Part shown: positions 37,708 through 49,402 of the stretch, in pieces | Layout: the number at the start of each line of letters is the position of its first letter | Numbering within the stretch: position 1 is the first letter of the stretch | Position numbers and translations under genes: made by a program | The notes under the pieces: generated by a model | Databases searched by the model: none | What the model saw: the letters and a program-made list of their open reading frames with translations, nothing else | What the model was told of the DNA's origin: nothing | NCBI RefSeq assembly: GCF_032854445.1 | Contig: NC_088295.1 | Coordinates: 81,760,644-81,824,643, forward strand | Origin: Liolophura sinensis | Lineage: Eukaryota; Mollusca; Polyplacophora; Chitonida; Chitonidae | Direction of reading: 5' to 3' | Length of the DNA stretch: 64,000 bases

Positions 37708-38045
37708 CGGCCCTGATAGCACAGAGCGTCCGCTTCGGGAGCGGTAGATCCAGGGTCAATCCTGGGTCGAGTCTCACTTAAGACCTTAAAGAGGAAGTTG
37801 TAACTTCCTCGCTTGGCGTTCATAAAGGGGTTAGTACAACGACTGGTTGACCCACATCAGTATAATTGCTCGGACGGGGCAGCTTATTTGCCTTTGGTAA
37901 GTCGTCTTAGTGAAGCAGCACTAGATGAAAAAGCGATGTAAATCCGTCCTGCAACAAGGAGGCACATTACATGCACTCTAAGGATTCCTTCGTCGTCATA
38001 TGACTCAAAAATTGTTAAGTACGACGTTAAACCCCAAGCACTCAC
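37708..38045 (+). mobile_element. tRNA-derived SINE (family B), full length
   Basis: The tRNA-like head starts GGCCCTGATAGCACAGAGCG (A-box TGATAGCACAGAG) and carries GATCCAGGGTCAATCCTGG (B-box-like). The body then has CACTTAAGACCTTAAAGAGG, GTATCAGTATAATTGC.., GTGAAGCAGCACTAGATG and the tail GTACGACGTTAAACCCCAAG followed by CACTCACTC. I recognise this body as a SINE widespread in molluscan genomes (recalled family knowledge). Tails of the same family occur at about 40126 and 40230. Confidence 0.75.
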
Positions 38046-40075
38046 TCTACCCACTTGGTTGGCGGCAATAATATTTATGATCAATGCATCGATTGATACC
38101 GTGTTAATTACAGGGAATTAGATTAGTCACTGGTAAATTTGTGCCAGCTTGAATAGTCTCTCATATGAGAACGTTTACTTCGCTTAATTAAAACCTGTGA
38201 GGATTACGGGGCGTGGGTTACTTGTGCATACTAGTATTTATTAACAATCTGATAGAGGTTAATTAAGAATATTGCCTGGCCTACATGGCAGGTTTATTGG
38301 TGGACGAATGACAGCTCTCTGTCAAGTAGGCTTACCTAAGAAAAGTGCTGACGTTAAACCACAGAGACTTAGCCCGGTTGTTCGAAAGTGTTTTAAGAAT
38401 TAATACCGGATTTAACTTTAAACCAAGTGTTCAGTTTTGTAAAACAATTGCATAACAGTATATTAAATATGAAGTAAATCAGTTGCTGTTGTACACGGAC
38501 TTTGGACAACTGTATTGGCTGCTGAGTTAGGCTAAAATTTTGAATTTGACTTAATACCGGTATTAGCTAATACACTTTTGAACAACGGGGCCTTGGATTC
38601 GAGCCCGCAACTTCATTCAGTCGTGAGCCCATTGTCTGCAGCAAGAGTAGCACGTTACAGGCGACGGAGTCAAACAGAGCACTCTGTGAACAATGTGAAA
38701 TTAAACCGACGATTGGCGGGTTGATAGTTTTATTCCTTGTAGTTTGCGTAATTATACATATATTGATTAGAATACACACGTCATGTTTGTATGTATATTG
38801 TCAGTGAAAGATGTGAATATCAATTTGTTTGGAATGCATTTTTCATGACGCCATTTTAAAATATAAGCACGCATTTGAACTATACATGTGCTTTCCACGA
38901 ATTAAAATGAACATAAAGTCTGCTACTATACATACATAGAAAAAATGATATAGGACACAGTTATCACAGAAAAATATGTAACAAATTCTATAAAGTTTTG
39001 AAAGCCGAGAAGATGAAGTTCAGCATTGAGGATATGGCACAGACGGATAATTCACTACCAGTAGCCATGTTGTTGAAGCCCTTATGAACGTCACTTGATA
39101 ATAGGCTGTCCGTCAAAAAATCTATTAGCTCTCGATTGCCATTGTGTTTTTTTACAGTGAATAGACAGATATCTATGCAATAGAATGGATTTTGCGGTTA
39201 GTTTAAGTGTTAAACTGGTACATTTTGGACCACACATTTATGAGCAGGGCGCTGCGAACGGATCACAATGCGTAGATGTTGGGTAGGATACTGCAGTAAC
39301 TTGTCAGCGTGAGCTGGTAAAAAACCGCCTCTGTAGAGTCTTTGCTTGAAGAAAAATGTTATGACTTTGCATTATTTGCCCTTAGCAAAGTCAGATTTAT
39401 TAAGAAAATATCATGCCAAAATCTGAATAAAAGAGTCTGTTATCAATCAGTGGGTCCTGTTATGTTCGGTAAATTCGGTACAGGCCAAATGCTTACACCC
39501 AAGGACGAACAGGACCGCTAATACACGACACTTGTGTCCACGAACATCGCCCTGACCGAGCGCCAAACTAAACGAAACATCGGCCCTTTGAACACGGAAC
39601 AGAGCTGATACTCTTTGGTGGGGGTATCAGGCGTTTTTGTTTGTATTTTTCTCGTTGTCACAATGTTTAATACCGATGACAGCTACAACTTGGCAATATG
39701 GCATCATCAAATGAGCGGCTCGGTATTGTTTGCTATTTATTTTGTTGTTAAGCGGCGGAAAATTTTTAAAAATATTTTTAGAACATTTCTGGAATACTAC
39801 TTTATTAATTAATTCAGTTTTAGTGGTTGACTTTATGTTCAGTTTAACAACAAAGACCTTCCTGGGTTATCAAAGCGACTGTTATATTTTAAGCTTATAC
39901 ATCATATGCCGACAAGATTGCAATTTTAATCTGAATGAAAGAATCTTAATATATATCTATATTTGCAAAAAGCCAACTTAATCAATATTTCCAAAAAAAA
40001 AAGAAAAAAAAGCGAAAAAAAAGCGATAGCAACAGACAACCTCTATGTTCATATACAATTATTTACTTTTTTATT
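38046..40075. other. Non-coding stretch
   Basis: No gene supportable. A B-box-like GGATTCGAGCCCGC (minus orientation) at about 38593 hints at another tRNA-derived remnant. A run of A at 39990-40022 is simple sequence. Confidence 0.4.
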
Positions 40076-40078
40076 TCT

Positions 40079-40166
40079 GTGTATGTATGTATGTATGTAT
40101 ATATGCATGTATATATGTATGTATGCTTGGGATTTAACGCAGTATATTTTTGTGCATGTATGTATG

Positions 40167-40200
<34 letters not shown>

Positions 40201-40262
40201 TGTATGTATGTATGTATGTATTTATGTATGCTTGGGGGTTTAACGCCGTATAATTCTGTGTA
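40079..40262 (-). repeat. (GTAT)n microsatellites bounding family-B SINE tails
   Basis: Two GTAT/ATGT tracts (40080-40130 and 40155-40228), each followed by GCTTGGGATTTAACGCAGTAT or GCTTGGGGGTTTAACGCCG, which are the reverse complement of the family-B SINE tail at 38020-38045. The microsatellites are probably the expanded A-tails of two minus-strand SINE remnants. Confidence 0.65.
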
Positions 40263-40977
40263 TAAACGCTTTTAAGTCCACAAATATAAATGGAACATGG
40301 TGAAAGCAACAGGCTGTTTAAGAGTCGTTCGAGTGTGTCTCTGCTAGGGATGGTCTAAAACTATGTAGGAACGCACATTTGCCGCAAAACAAATTTAAAA
40401 AAATGAACAAATCAAAATGAAATGGTATTCATCTTCTACAGTATCACAAAGTTTTCGTAACTCATTTTTTAAAACCCATAGATCTTAAGAATTACGAATT
40501 TCTCCACCTCTGATTGAATTTACGGGGGTTTTAATTAATTAATCCTGATAAAATATTTCTAAAATTAATACCAATAATGCCCTCTAAATAAGGTTGATTG
40601 ATTATGTCACTAAGCTACCCTCCAGATACGAGCATGGCGGACAACTCTTTCAGCTGGGTATGCCCGTCATATAGGTAAAAAATGAAAGCATCATAGACCT
40701 GGCATGGAACAACGAATACCTAACAGTTGCAACACTTTCCGGAGTGCTCTGAATCTTGCTGACAATATATCATTTGTGCAACCTGACTTCTGGTGTTAAC
40801 TATATATTACACCGTGATTTTCAGGCATACTGTTATAAGCTAACATGATGATTTTCCATTATATCTTTAGTTGTATAATCACCCTTGCAATGTGTTAGAC
40901 CTGGCCGGTACATGTACGTGTATTTCAGTAAAGCAAGAATACAAAAGCCTAGTACATAAGCCAACATGTGAATAGGG
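40263..40977. other. Non-coding stretch downstream of gene 4
   Basis: No gene recognised; probably includes the 3' UTR of Ly6-like gene 4, though no clear AATAAA was found on the minus strand nearby. Confidence 0.4.
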
Positions 40978-43900
40978 CTAGACTTGTTTGTATAGTGATA
41001 GGATGAGGCCTGTTATCAATCCTAGGCTGGATATGTCCCATGGCCTTACTGCAGCATTTCCTGCACCCCCACCCCCACCACCCACCCCCGGGATTGACAG
41101 TTTATCCCAGTTACATCGGTCGATCTCGCAGCGAGTGGAGCAGGTAATGAAGTAAACGTCTTCCGAGCATGATTTCTGATAGGTACCGCACCCTCGAGTA
41201 AACGACTGGTACCCTTTGATAGCTGCAATAGAATGAGCGAATGCATGGACTGGTTTGCCGACAGAAAATTTAGTGTGCCATGAATTTGCACATCGGGCTT
41301 GCATACTGCACAGCGCAACAAACGAAGTAGGAACCAGTTGTTTGAAATCAGAACGTCACTCTTTACCTTTAAACCTAAATCATAGATACACTATAAGCCT
41401 CTGAACACGAAATCACAGCAGCTAGCACATTGTAACTTTACAAGGAAAGTAGGTTGTTGTCTAGAACGAAAACAGTTGCTTGAGGTCAAAACACTAAAAA
41501 AAACACACACATGCAATGAATGGAACACATCATCCTACCTTACACGTTTAGAATACAACCAATACATTTATTTATTTATTCAAACTAAATTGTGAATTGT
41601 TTGGTTTATAGGGTATTATAGTCTAGAATCGCCTACATTCAGCTGTCTGCAAGATCAGCCATATCAACATTGCCTTTAGTCAGTGACACGTTACAACATA
41701 AGCTCTACACATGGATATGTTGGAAGTCCACATTCTTGCAAAGAAAATCAAAATAGAACACTTTTACTAATTCATAACGTTAAACTTCATAAGCTCAGTT
41801 TCGACGCCAATGAGTCATTGGCTCAGTTGACATCATAGTTATTAAAAAAAAAAAACAATGGCATGCTGGGGAATGGGTGTGAAGAGTAATTTGGTTTACA
41901 ACAGGTGCACCAACGGTTAGAACAATCTGCACGTAGTAACACAGCCTACTCTACACTCTCAGCAAACAGGCTACGTTATTTCTTATAACAAAAGCCCAGC
42001 TTTAAAACCATACTGCCGTGAGATCATATACTATAACAGATAAAATAAAATTCATTTATTAAGGTTATATTTTACCAAAACGTGTAAACAGTTTCAAATA
42101 TGGCAGTGTCAGAAACAGGGGTTACAGTAAAATCGATGGCACTTTTGGTAAATGGTGTCGACCTCCATCAAAACATGTTGAACTCCGCCCAATATCCAGC
42201 ATGCCACTGTTTTTTTTAATAATTATGACGTCACTGGAGGCAATGGGCTCTTCCGTCGAAACCGAGCTAATGGACTTTTACATTATGAATTAGAATAAGT
42301 GTTTTAACTTCATTTTCCTTGCAATAATGTGAACTTATTAATAAGTAGAGCTTAGTTTAGTTTTGTTTAGTTTTACGGACAACTGGATATAGGCGACTGT
42401 CTAAAAGAAATAAGACTATAGCATGTAGAAAACTCAGTGCTTACATTTCTGGTACACTCCGCGAATTATACACACGTCTCCTGCCATGGTACACTTGACC
42501 ATATTAGCTGTTGTTACATTCCATGGCTCCTCCAAACACTCGTCCCCGCCCGCTCCACCAGTGTTCGTGTAAGAGCACGAATAACAGATCAGGCCTGAAA
42601 AAACGTTAATGAAATCAAAAGGTGCATGCAATAGTCATTGATGGTTCAGCTTTCTTCGTAGGACTATTCGAAGGCTGTATTTACACGACCGCATGCTTTC
42701 TCCTATATATATATTTTTTGCTTTTTATTAGGAGATATTTTTGTTATCAAAAAACAAATTAATTAATTATAATAATAATAATTACACAGCTTAGTGCGTG
42801 ATCAAAGTCGTGCTCTGATATACACCTGTTATACAGCTTAGTGCGTGGTCAAAGTCATGCTCTAATATACAACTGATACACACCTTAGTGCGTGATCAAA
42901 GTCGTGCTCTGATACACAACTATTATACACCTTAGTGCGTGATCAAAGTCGCGCCCTGATATACACCTGTTATACAGCTTAGTGCGTGATCAAAGTCGTG
43001 CTCTGATATACACCTGTTATACAGCTTAGTGCGTGATCAAAGTCGTGCTCTGATATTCACCTGTTATACAGCTTAGTGCGTGATCAAATTCGTGCTCTGA
43101 TACACAACTATTATACAGCTTAGTGCGTGGTCAAAGTCGTGCTCTGATATGCAACTGTTAGGCAGCTTAGTGCTCTGATATACAATTGTTGTAAAGCTGA
43201 GTGCGTGGCCAAAGTCGTGCCCAAGTATGCAACTGTTATACTTGGGCACAACTGTGGTAAGTTTTGCTCTGTTATACAAATGTTATGCAACAAAACTAAA
43301 AATTGGCTGATTCGTTGACAGTTACTTTTGCCAAATATTGAATAACGAGTTTCATAGATGATATCCAATTAAAAGGGAAAGATTGTCATTATAAAAATAC
43401 ATTTGCTCACTTATTCAGATTTCTGTGTCAAAAGGAAGAAACGGCAACAACCTACTCCCATGACACAGTTTCACAGTTTCTCAATTTTTTGGGTATGTAA
43501 ATCTATACCGCGCATTTTGTTGGCATTCAGCACCTTTCCTTATCACCTTAATTGATATCGATGATTGCATTATGTATGTAGACCTTATCAACATGAAAGT
43601 TAGCGAAATGACTACATGTACATTACTTGACCCCGCCACCGTTAGGGCTTGATCAAAATTATTATGCTATGAGTGTAGCTAGACCGATCACTTAAAATAG
43701 ATGTCAGTAAACACCCTGTAAATCTGCTAAAATCTTTCAGCTCTTTCGGAGAAAAACGGAGTGTTGTCTACATATATATATATATACATATATGGGGCAT
43801 AATTTACACAAACTTACACGGAGTGTTGTCTACATATATATACATATATGGGGCATAATTTACACAAATTTATATAATTGTCATGGTTGACTGTTTTGTA

Positions 43901-44039
43901 CTCATTTTATGGCCAACAGTGTTGCAAAGTTTTTAATGAATTGTGAATGACAAGTGATTACGTTACCTGAAGCAACAGATTCCTGGACGAACAAGAAAGT
44001 AAATAACCAGACCAGCAGGGGTAAGTTAGCAGGAGTCAT
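40978..44039 (-). CDS. Ly6/uPAR-like (Quiver-like) three-finger protein, gene 4 (3 exons)
   Basis: Minus-strand exons: 43967-44039, 42445-42594 and 40978-41222; both introns are phase 1. Donors are GTAACG and GTAAGC; the acceptors are TTTTTTCAG for exon 2 and CTATTGCAG for exon 3 (a second AG upstream would put exon 3 out of frame). The product is 155 residues. Residues 1-25 are a signal peptide (LPLLVWLFTFLFV). The domain opens LICYSCSYT, carries an NVT sequon, and ends CSTRCEIDRCN. A poly-glycine linker (GVGGGGGGAGN) encoded by a C-rich tract and a weak hydrophobic tail (LGLITGLILSLY) follow. Cysteine spacing (RGCG..KSC..TC..RCN) differs from genes 2 and 3 and is closer to the invertebrate Quiver/Boudin-type Ly6 group. 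An upstream in-frame ATG (44126) would add 29 non-signal residues, so 44039 is preferred. Intron 1 holds a 47-bp minisatellite; intron 2 a 604-bp TIR element. Confidence 0.82.
41729..42332. mobile_element. 604-bp MITE with TIRs of about 150 bp, in intron 2 of gene 4
   Basis: The left arm (41729-41880) and right arm (42180-42332) are imperfect reverse complements. Matching landmarks are TTGCAAAGAAAATC with GATTTT-like TTCCTTGCAA, TTACTAATTCATAACG with the reversed ATTATGAATTAG, GCATGCTGGGGAATGGG with CCCAATATCCAGCATGCC, and the A12 and T8 tracts. The centre is non-coding. Target duplication is unclear. Confidence 0.8.
42785..43275. repeat. Minisatellite, 47-bp unit, in intron 1 of gene 4
   Basis: About ten copies of CAGCTTAGTGCGTGATCAAA then GTCGTGCTCTGATATACACC and TGTTATA, decaying at the right end where a CCAAGTATGCAACTG/CTTGGGCAC palindrome appears. 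Confidence 0.92.
43755..43880. repeat. Tandem duplication of about 60 bp with TA-rich core
   Basis: CGGAGTGTTGTCTACATATA through GGGGCATAATTTACACAAA occurs twice in a row, differing in the length of the (TA)n tract. It lies in intron 1 of gene 4, just before exon 1. Confidence 0.85.
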
Positions 44040-45295
44040 GGCGCCTTTACTGTAAGCGATGGTAACCCACTCGTGCCTTATAAAACTGAACGGTGATCCC
44101 TCGCGAAAGTCTGATATCATATACATACTTATCTCAAAATGACATTTTTATGACTCCGCAAACAAGCAAAATGAAAGAAAATACAAGGAGGGCTTATAAA
44201 TAACACTTGTTCCTTGCAAGATTTGTCGCTGACATGTCCATGGGCTCCTGTCAGTTCATAATTATATGCCTGAATGTACATGTACCTTACCTATATACCA
44301 TGTATGTAGTATTACATATGTCATTTGTGTTGTTTATGTACGTCATGTTATCTAACGAATGTCTACCCTAATCCGCCCTCATCCCACCCTCCACCTTACC
44401 CTGTTTCGGGGGTATGTCACCCAGTACATCTGTACATGTAGGGTTCTTATTAATTGCTCAGTATACATGGTAAAACCAATGTCACAATGTAATTAGATGA
44501 GAAGACGTAATATAATGAAGATGGATATGCTGGTGGTAAACTTCCATGCAGCAGTTTTGTGTTGTGTTGATAACTTGCGTCACGAAAGCAAACTTAGTTA
44601 ACATTGACAAATCAATTTAACAACCATATCTTACAACCCAACCCACAATGATATCTCCTCGAGTTAGAGACGTTAACACAGACGGGGTGGGTGGGGACAA
44701 AGATCCCTTCATGGTGTTCTTGTTTTCTTTGTTTGTTTTTTTTTACAATTTACAAATGTGTGACAGCATCTATTACCCATGTAAGTATAATTACTTGGCT
44801 AACAGATTTCAATATGGTTATATATATGAATGTCTCACATCGTCTTAGAGGCGTTTCGATTGATTGAAGACCGCCATACCCTTCGTAAAAAGCACGCAAT
44901 AACTCTCTACAGAGGCTCTATATCAGTATGTACGACGCATATGATTCATCCTCCACCTAACCGTGGTCACGACATCATGTACATACGTACACACTGCATT
45001 ACTACCTGTGTTTGTACCACGCCATCTTGGTTAGAATGACATTTCGTAGCAATGGAGCACAGGTTTCATAGGATACCTAGACGTGTACATGTAGCTACAA
45101 GGTTTCTCTACGACTATCGGTACATATAAAAACTAAAGGGAGGAAAAAAGCAGATCTACCATTTGTGTGAATGACCTCTGCTAAAAATAATGTTTTTGTA
45201 TCAAGTATCAACGGTAACATGAGAAAATTTACAGTAGAAAATTTACAGTTTGTTAAACTCGTCATTCATTTCGTCGCTAAAATAAAAACTACACC
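44040..45295. other. 5' region of gene 4 and non-coding stretch
   Basis: On the minus strand a TTTTATAAGG motif (about 44077-44086) lies some 40 bp before the preferred ATG and could be a TATA box. Nothing else is recognised. Confidence 0.4.
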
Positions 45296-45299
45296 TTTA

Positions 45300-45518
45300 A
45301 AATTTATTTGTTTATTTGATTGGTGTTTTTTACGCCGTACTCAAGAATATTTGACTTATACGGCGGCCAGCATTATGGTGGAAGACAACCGGGCAGAGCC
45401 CGGAGAAAACCCACACCAGCATGAGCTGGTCTTGAACTCACAGTGACCACATTGGTGAGAGGTTCCTGGGTCATTACGCTGCGTTAGCGCGCTAACCCAA
45501 CAGAGTCACGGAGGCCCC
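45300..45518 (-). mobile_element. Family-A SINE, almost full length
   Basis: Reverse strand starts GGGGCCTCCGTGACTCTGTT, has TGGGTTAGCGCGCTAACGC, ATGACCCAGGAACC, GTGAGTTCAAGACCAGC and CTCATGCTGGTGTGGG, then the central CCGGGCTCTGCCCGG.. block and the tail AGTACGGCGTAAAAAACACC with AAATAAACAAATAAAT. A central part is shortened relative to the copy at 4260. Confidence 0.8.
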
Positions 45519-45584
45519 TACACCCTTAAAAACAAACTTCAGGGCGTTGAAGGTGGGTACATTGTGAATACGCCAAGGATACGG

Positions 45585-46205
45585 TGGTGGGAGTAAGAAC
45601 ACGGTGGTGAGAGTTAGAATACGGTGGCGAGAGTAAGTATACGGTGGCGAGAGTAAGAACACGGTGACGAGAGTAAAGGAACGGTGACGTGGGTAAGCCA
45701 ACGGTGACTAGTGTAAGAAAAGGCTGACTTCAGTAAGGGAACGGCGGCGAGAGTAAGAACACCGTGGTGAAAGCAATGGTTAGGGAACGGTAGTGACTAC
45801 AGACGGTGGTGAGAGTAAGGGAAAATTAGCGACTACACACGGAGGTCAGAGTACGGGAACGGCAGTGATTACACACAGTGGTGAGAGTAGGGAAACGGGA
45901 GTGATTACACACGGTAGTGAGAGTAAGGGAACGAGAGTTATTACACACGGTGGTGGAAGTAAGGGAACGGTAGTGATTACACACAGTGGTGAGAGTAAGT
46001 GAAAGGAAACGGTAGTGATTACACAAGATGGTGACAGTAAGGGAACTCTAGTGACTACATACGGTTGTGATAGTAAGGCAACAATAGTGATTACACAGGG
46101 TGGTGAGAGTAAGGGAACGTTAGTGATTACACACGGTGGTGAGAGTAAGGGAACAATAGCGACTACACACGGAGGTCAGAGTAAGGGAACGGTAGTGATA
46201 TGAGA
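45585..46205. repeat. Minisatellite, GTGGTGAGAGTAAGGGAACG type, unit 30-40 bp
   Basis: Short variable units made of ACGGTGGTGAGAGTAAGGGA, first about 23 bp apart, then joined to AGTGATTACACACGGTGGTG with period about 36 bp. Same core as the following arrays. Confidence 0.9.
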
Positions 46206-46655
46206 ACGTTGTGTATATACCGAGTTTGAGATTTTTTTTTGTTTTGATGTCTCCAAACATCATGTCTGCCTCAGAGGAACACCGATCGAGCCGAAGCAAC
46301 AGTTTGAGTTTGCACCGTGCCCATCGTCCTGACAAAACCTATGCGTGCTATGACCAAGAGCCAGTGAATTAAATTCGCCGATGGCTTTGCTGTCTTCCAG
46401 ATAACTTCTGTCTCATTCCGTGGCATACATGAATGGTAATTCCAAGATATTTGGCTTTATTCCTGTCTATTAGTAATTCAAAACTGCCAAAGACACACAA
46501 GTTTGTGGGTATACTGTTATGGTGGGAGGGGGCTGTAAACATAATGTTCAAACTAAGGACATTACATGGCGTTGAGGGTGATGAGGCGGCAGGTAGGCTA
46601 CTGCACGAGTATGTCGGTGAGAGTAAGGCAATGATGGGACTACATGTATGTGTAC
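46206..46655. other. Unique non-coding stretch between minisatellites
   Basis: No recognisable gene; an interruption of the minisatellite cluster. Confidence 0.4.
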
Positions 46656-48175
46656 ATGGTGATGTGGGCGCGGTATAAACACGGTGGTGAGAAAAAACGA
46701 TGTTCAATAAATGTACATGGCGATGACGCGCTGAAGGCACTGTGGTGATAATAATGGAAGTGGGGTCAATGAGTATAAGGGAATGGTAAAGACATTCGGT
46801 ATAACATGGTGTGTGAATACGGCTGTGAAAGTACATGTACACGGCATAGTGATAGTGAGGACGGCGTGGTGGCCACGGTGTAAACATGGTGGTGACAGTA
46901 AGGGAATGACAGTGACTGTACACTGTGATGAGGATGGGCATTGTGCAAACATGGTGTTGACAATAAGCGAATGGTAGAGGCTGTACATGACAATGTGGTG
47001 GGCACAGTGCAAACATGGCGTTGACAGTAAGGGAATGGCAGTGACTGTACACAGCGGTGTGGTGGACACACAGTGCAAACGTGGTGGTGACAGTAAGCGG
47101 ATGGCAGTGACTGTACACTATGTTGAGGATGGACATCGTGCATATATTGTGGTGACAGTCACGGTACACTATGGTGAGGATGGGAACGGTGCAAACATGG
47201 TGTTGACTGTAAGGGAATGGCAGTGACTGTACACTATGTTGAGGATGGGCACGGTGCAAACATGGTGTTGACAGTAAGGGATTGGTAGTGACTGTGCACA
47301 ACGGTGAGGATGGGCACGGTGCAAACATGGTGTTGACAGTAAGGGATTGGTAGTGACTGTGCACAACGGTGAGGATGGCACGGTACAAACATGGTGGTGA
47401 CAGTAAGGGAATGACAGTGACTGTACACCATGTTGACGATGGGCACGGTGCAAACATGGTGTTGACAGTAAGGGATTGGTAGTGACTGTGCACAACGGTG
47501 AGGATGGGCACGGTGCAAACATGGTGTTGACAGTAAGGGAATGGCAGTGAATATACACAGCGGTGAGTATGGGTATGGTGCAAACATGGTGGTGACAGTA
47601 AGAGATTGGCAGTGACTGTACATGACGATGTGGTGGATACGGTACAAACATTGTGTTGACAGTAAGGGATTGGCAGTGACTGTACACGACGTTGAGGATG
47701 GGCACGGTGCAAACATTGTGTTGATTGTAAGGGACTGGCAGTGACTGTACACGACTTTGAAGATGGGCATTGTGCAAACATGGTGTTGACAGTAAGCGAA
47801 TGGCAGTGACTGTACACTATGTTGAGGATGGACATCGTGCATATATTGTGGTGACAGTCACGGTACACTATGGTGAGAATGGGAACGGTGCAAACATGGT
47901 GTTGACAATAAGGGAATGGCATTGACTGTACACCACGTTGAGCATGGGCACGGTGCAAACATTGTGGTGACAGTAAGGGAATGACAGTGGCTGTGCATGA
48001 CGTTGAGGATGGGCACGGTGCAAACATGGAATTGACAGTAAGGCAATGGCAGTGACTGTACACGACGTTGAGGATGGCACGGTGCAAACATGGTACTGAC
48101 AGTAAGGGAATGGCAGTGACTGTACACTATGATGAGGATGGGCACGGTGCAAACATGGTGTTCAGGGAATGTACA
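46656..48175. repeat. Minisatellite, 65-bp unit
   Basis: About 22 copies of a 65-bp unit: GTGTTGACAGTAAGGGAATG, GCAGTGACTGTACACGACG, TTGAGGATGGGCACGGTGC, AAACATG. A block of about 640 bp (47070-47260 against 47790-47960) also recurs as a higher-order repeat. The minus strand stays open for up to 572 codons (46369-48087) because the unit lacks minus-strand stops in all frames; since 65 is not a multiple of three the frame rotates at each copy, giving a three-phase repetitive translation. Confidence 0.92.
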
Positions 48176-49380
48176 CGCGTTAGTGAGTGTGATGAAGCGT
48201 GATACTGTACCAGCCTGTATGTTGGTGAGAGTAAGGGAACAAGAAGACTGTATACGATGGAATAGGTATAAGAACACGGTGGTGAGATTAAAAAAAGGAG
48301 AAAGAAAATAAAAACATGATGACTCTACATGGGGGTATGGGTAGGTAAAACCCTGCATGGTTGTTGTCGTGAAGTTACTACTACGTTGTCAGAGCAAGGG
48401 AACAGCAAGTGGTTTGAGGTGAAGGTAAACTGGCGGTAAAGTAAAGACCCAGTGGACACGGTATACGAACACTGTGTATTGAGAGTAAAGTTAGTGTGCA
48501 TGGGTGAAAAGAGTAAGGACGCGTATACTGTACATTTCAAGCATTGGGGTAATAGTAAATAGTATAAGAACAGCAGTTAGTGTACGAGAAGGAGAGAGTA
48601 CACGGCCACGATGCATGGATACACTGTGCGTTACGTACACGGTGGTGAGAGTAAGGAAACAGCGGTTATAGAGTACCCGGGAGAGAGGGTGTACTTTGGG
48701 AGACGTACGCGGGAGAGAGGGTGTACGTTGAGAGACGTATGCGGGAGAGAGGGTGTACGCTGGGAGACGTACGTGGAAGAGAGGCTGTACGCTGTACGCG
48801 GGAGAAACGTTGAGCACTGTACGTTATGAACACGGTGGTGAGAAAATGGGAACAGCGGTTATAGTGTACGCGGGAGAATTGCTGTACGTTGGGAGACGTA
48901 CACGGGAGAGAGGCTGTACGTTGGGTACACTACACGTTACAAACACAGTGGTGAGAATAAGGGAACAGCGGGAGAGAGAGTATAATGGCTCGTTGGGTAC
49001 ACTGTACCTTACGAACACGATGGCGAAAGTAAGGCGAAAAGAGTTAGTGTACGCAGGAGAGAGCGTGTATAACGGCACGTTGTGTACACTGTAGGGGTAC
49101 GTTAGCAACACGGTGATGATAGTAAGGGAAAAGCAGGGAACAGAGTATAAGGGCCCGTTGGTGCACTGTACGTTGCGAGCACGGTGATGAGGGTAAGGGA
49201 ACAGCGGTTAGTGCACGCGGAGGTGAGAGTAAAGAGGCATAGGCTATTGTACGAACATGATGATGACAGTGAAGGGACAGCGGTTATAGTGTACATGGGA
49301 GAGATGCTGTACATCAGGCACACTGTATGTTACGTACACGGTGGTGAGAGTAAGGTAACAGCGGTTATAGTGCACACGGA
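48176..49380. repeat. Degenerate minisatellite, GGTGGTGAGAGTAAGG and GTACGCGGGAGAGAGG units
   Basis: Irregular units of about 35 and 100-110 bp combining ACGGTGGTGAGAGTAAGG, AACAGCGGTTATAGTGTACG, CGGGAGAGAGGGTGTACG and CGTTGGGTACACTGTACG. It ends at a (TA)n tract (49381-49402). Confidence 0.85.
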
Positions 49381-49402
49381 TATATATATATATATATATA
49401 TA

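Noticed and set aside
37708-37775. Functional tRNA gene at the head of the family-B SINE
   Set aside because: The B box is off consensus (GGTCAATCC) and the sequence continues into a SINE body and tail.
41046-41321. Alternative exon 3 of gene 4 using the AG at about 41305
   Set aside because: That acceptor puts the exon out of frame with the phase-1 donor of exon 2 and destroys the Cys pattern; the CTATTGCAG acceptor (exon starting at 41222) keeps both.
42785-43275. CRISPR-like array (regular 47-bp spacing)
   Set aside because: The whole unit is repeated with no unique spacers and the genome is eukaryotic; it is a minisatellite.
46369-48087. A 572-codon minus-strand open frame, the longest in the window
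   Set aside because: It lies almost wholly in a 65-bp minisatellite without stops in any minus frame; parallel frames of about 200 codons overlap it. The translation is a rotating three-phase repeat, with no domain or splice context.
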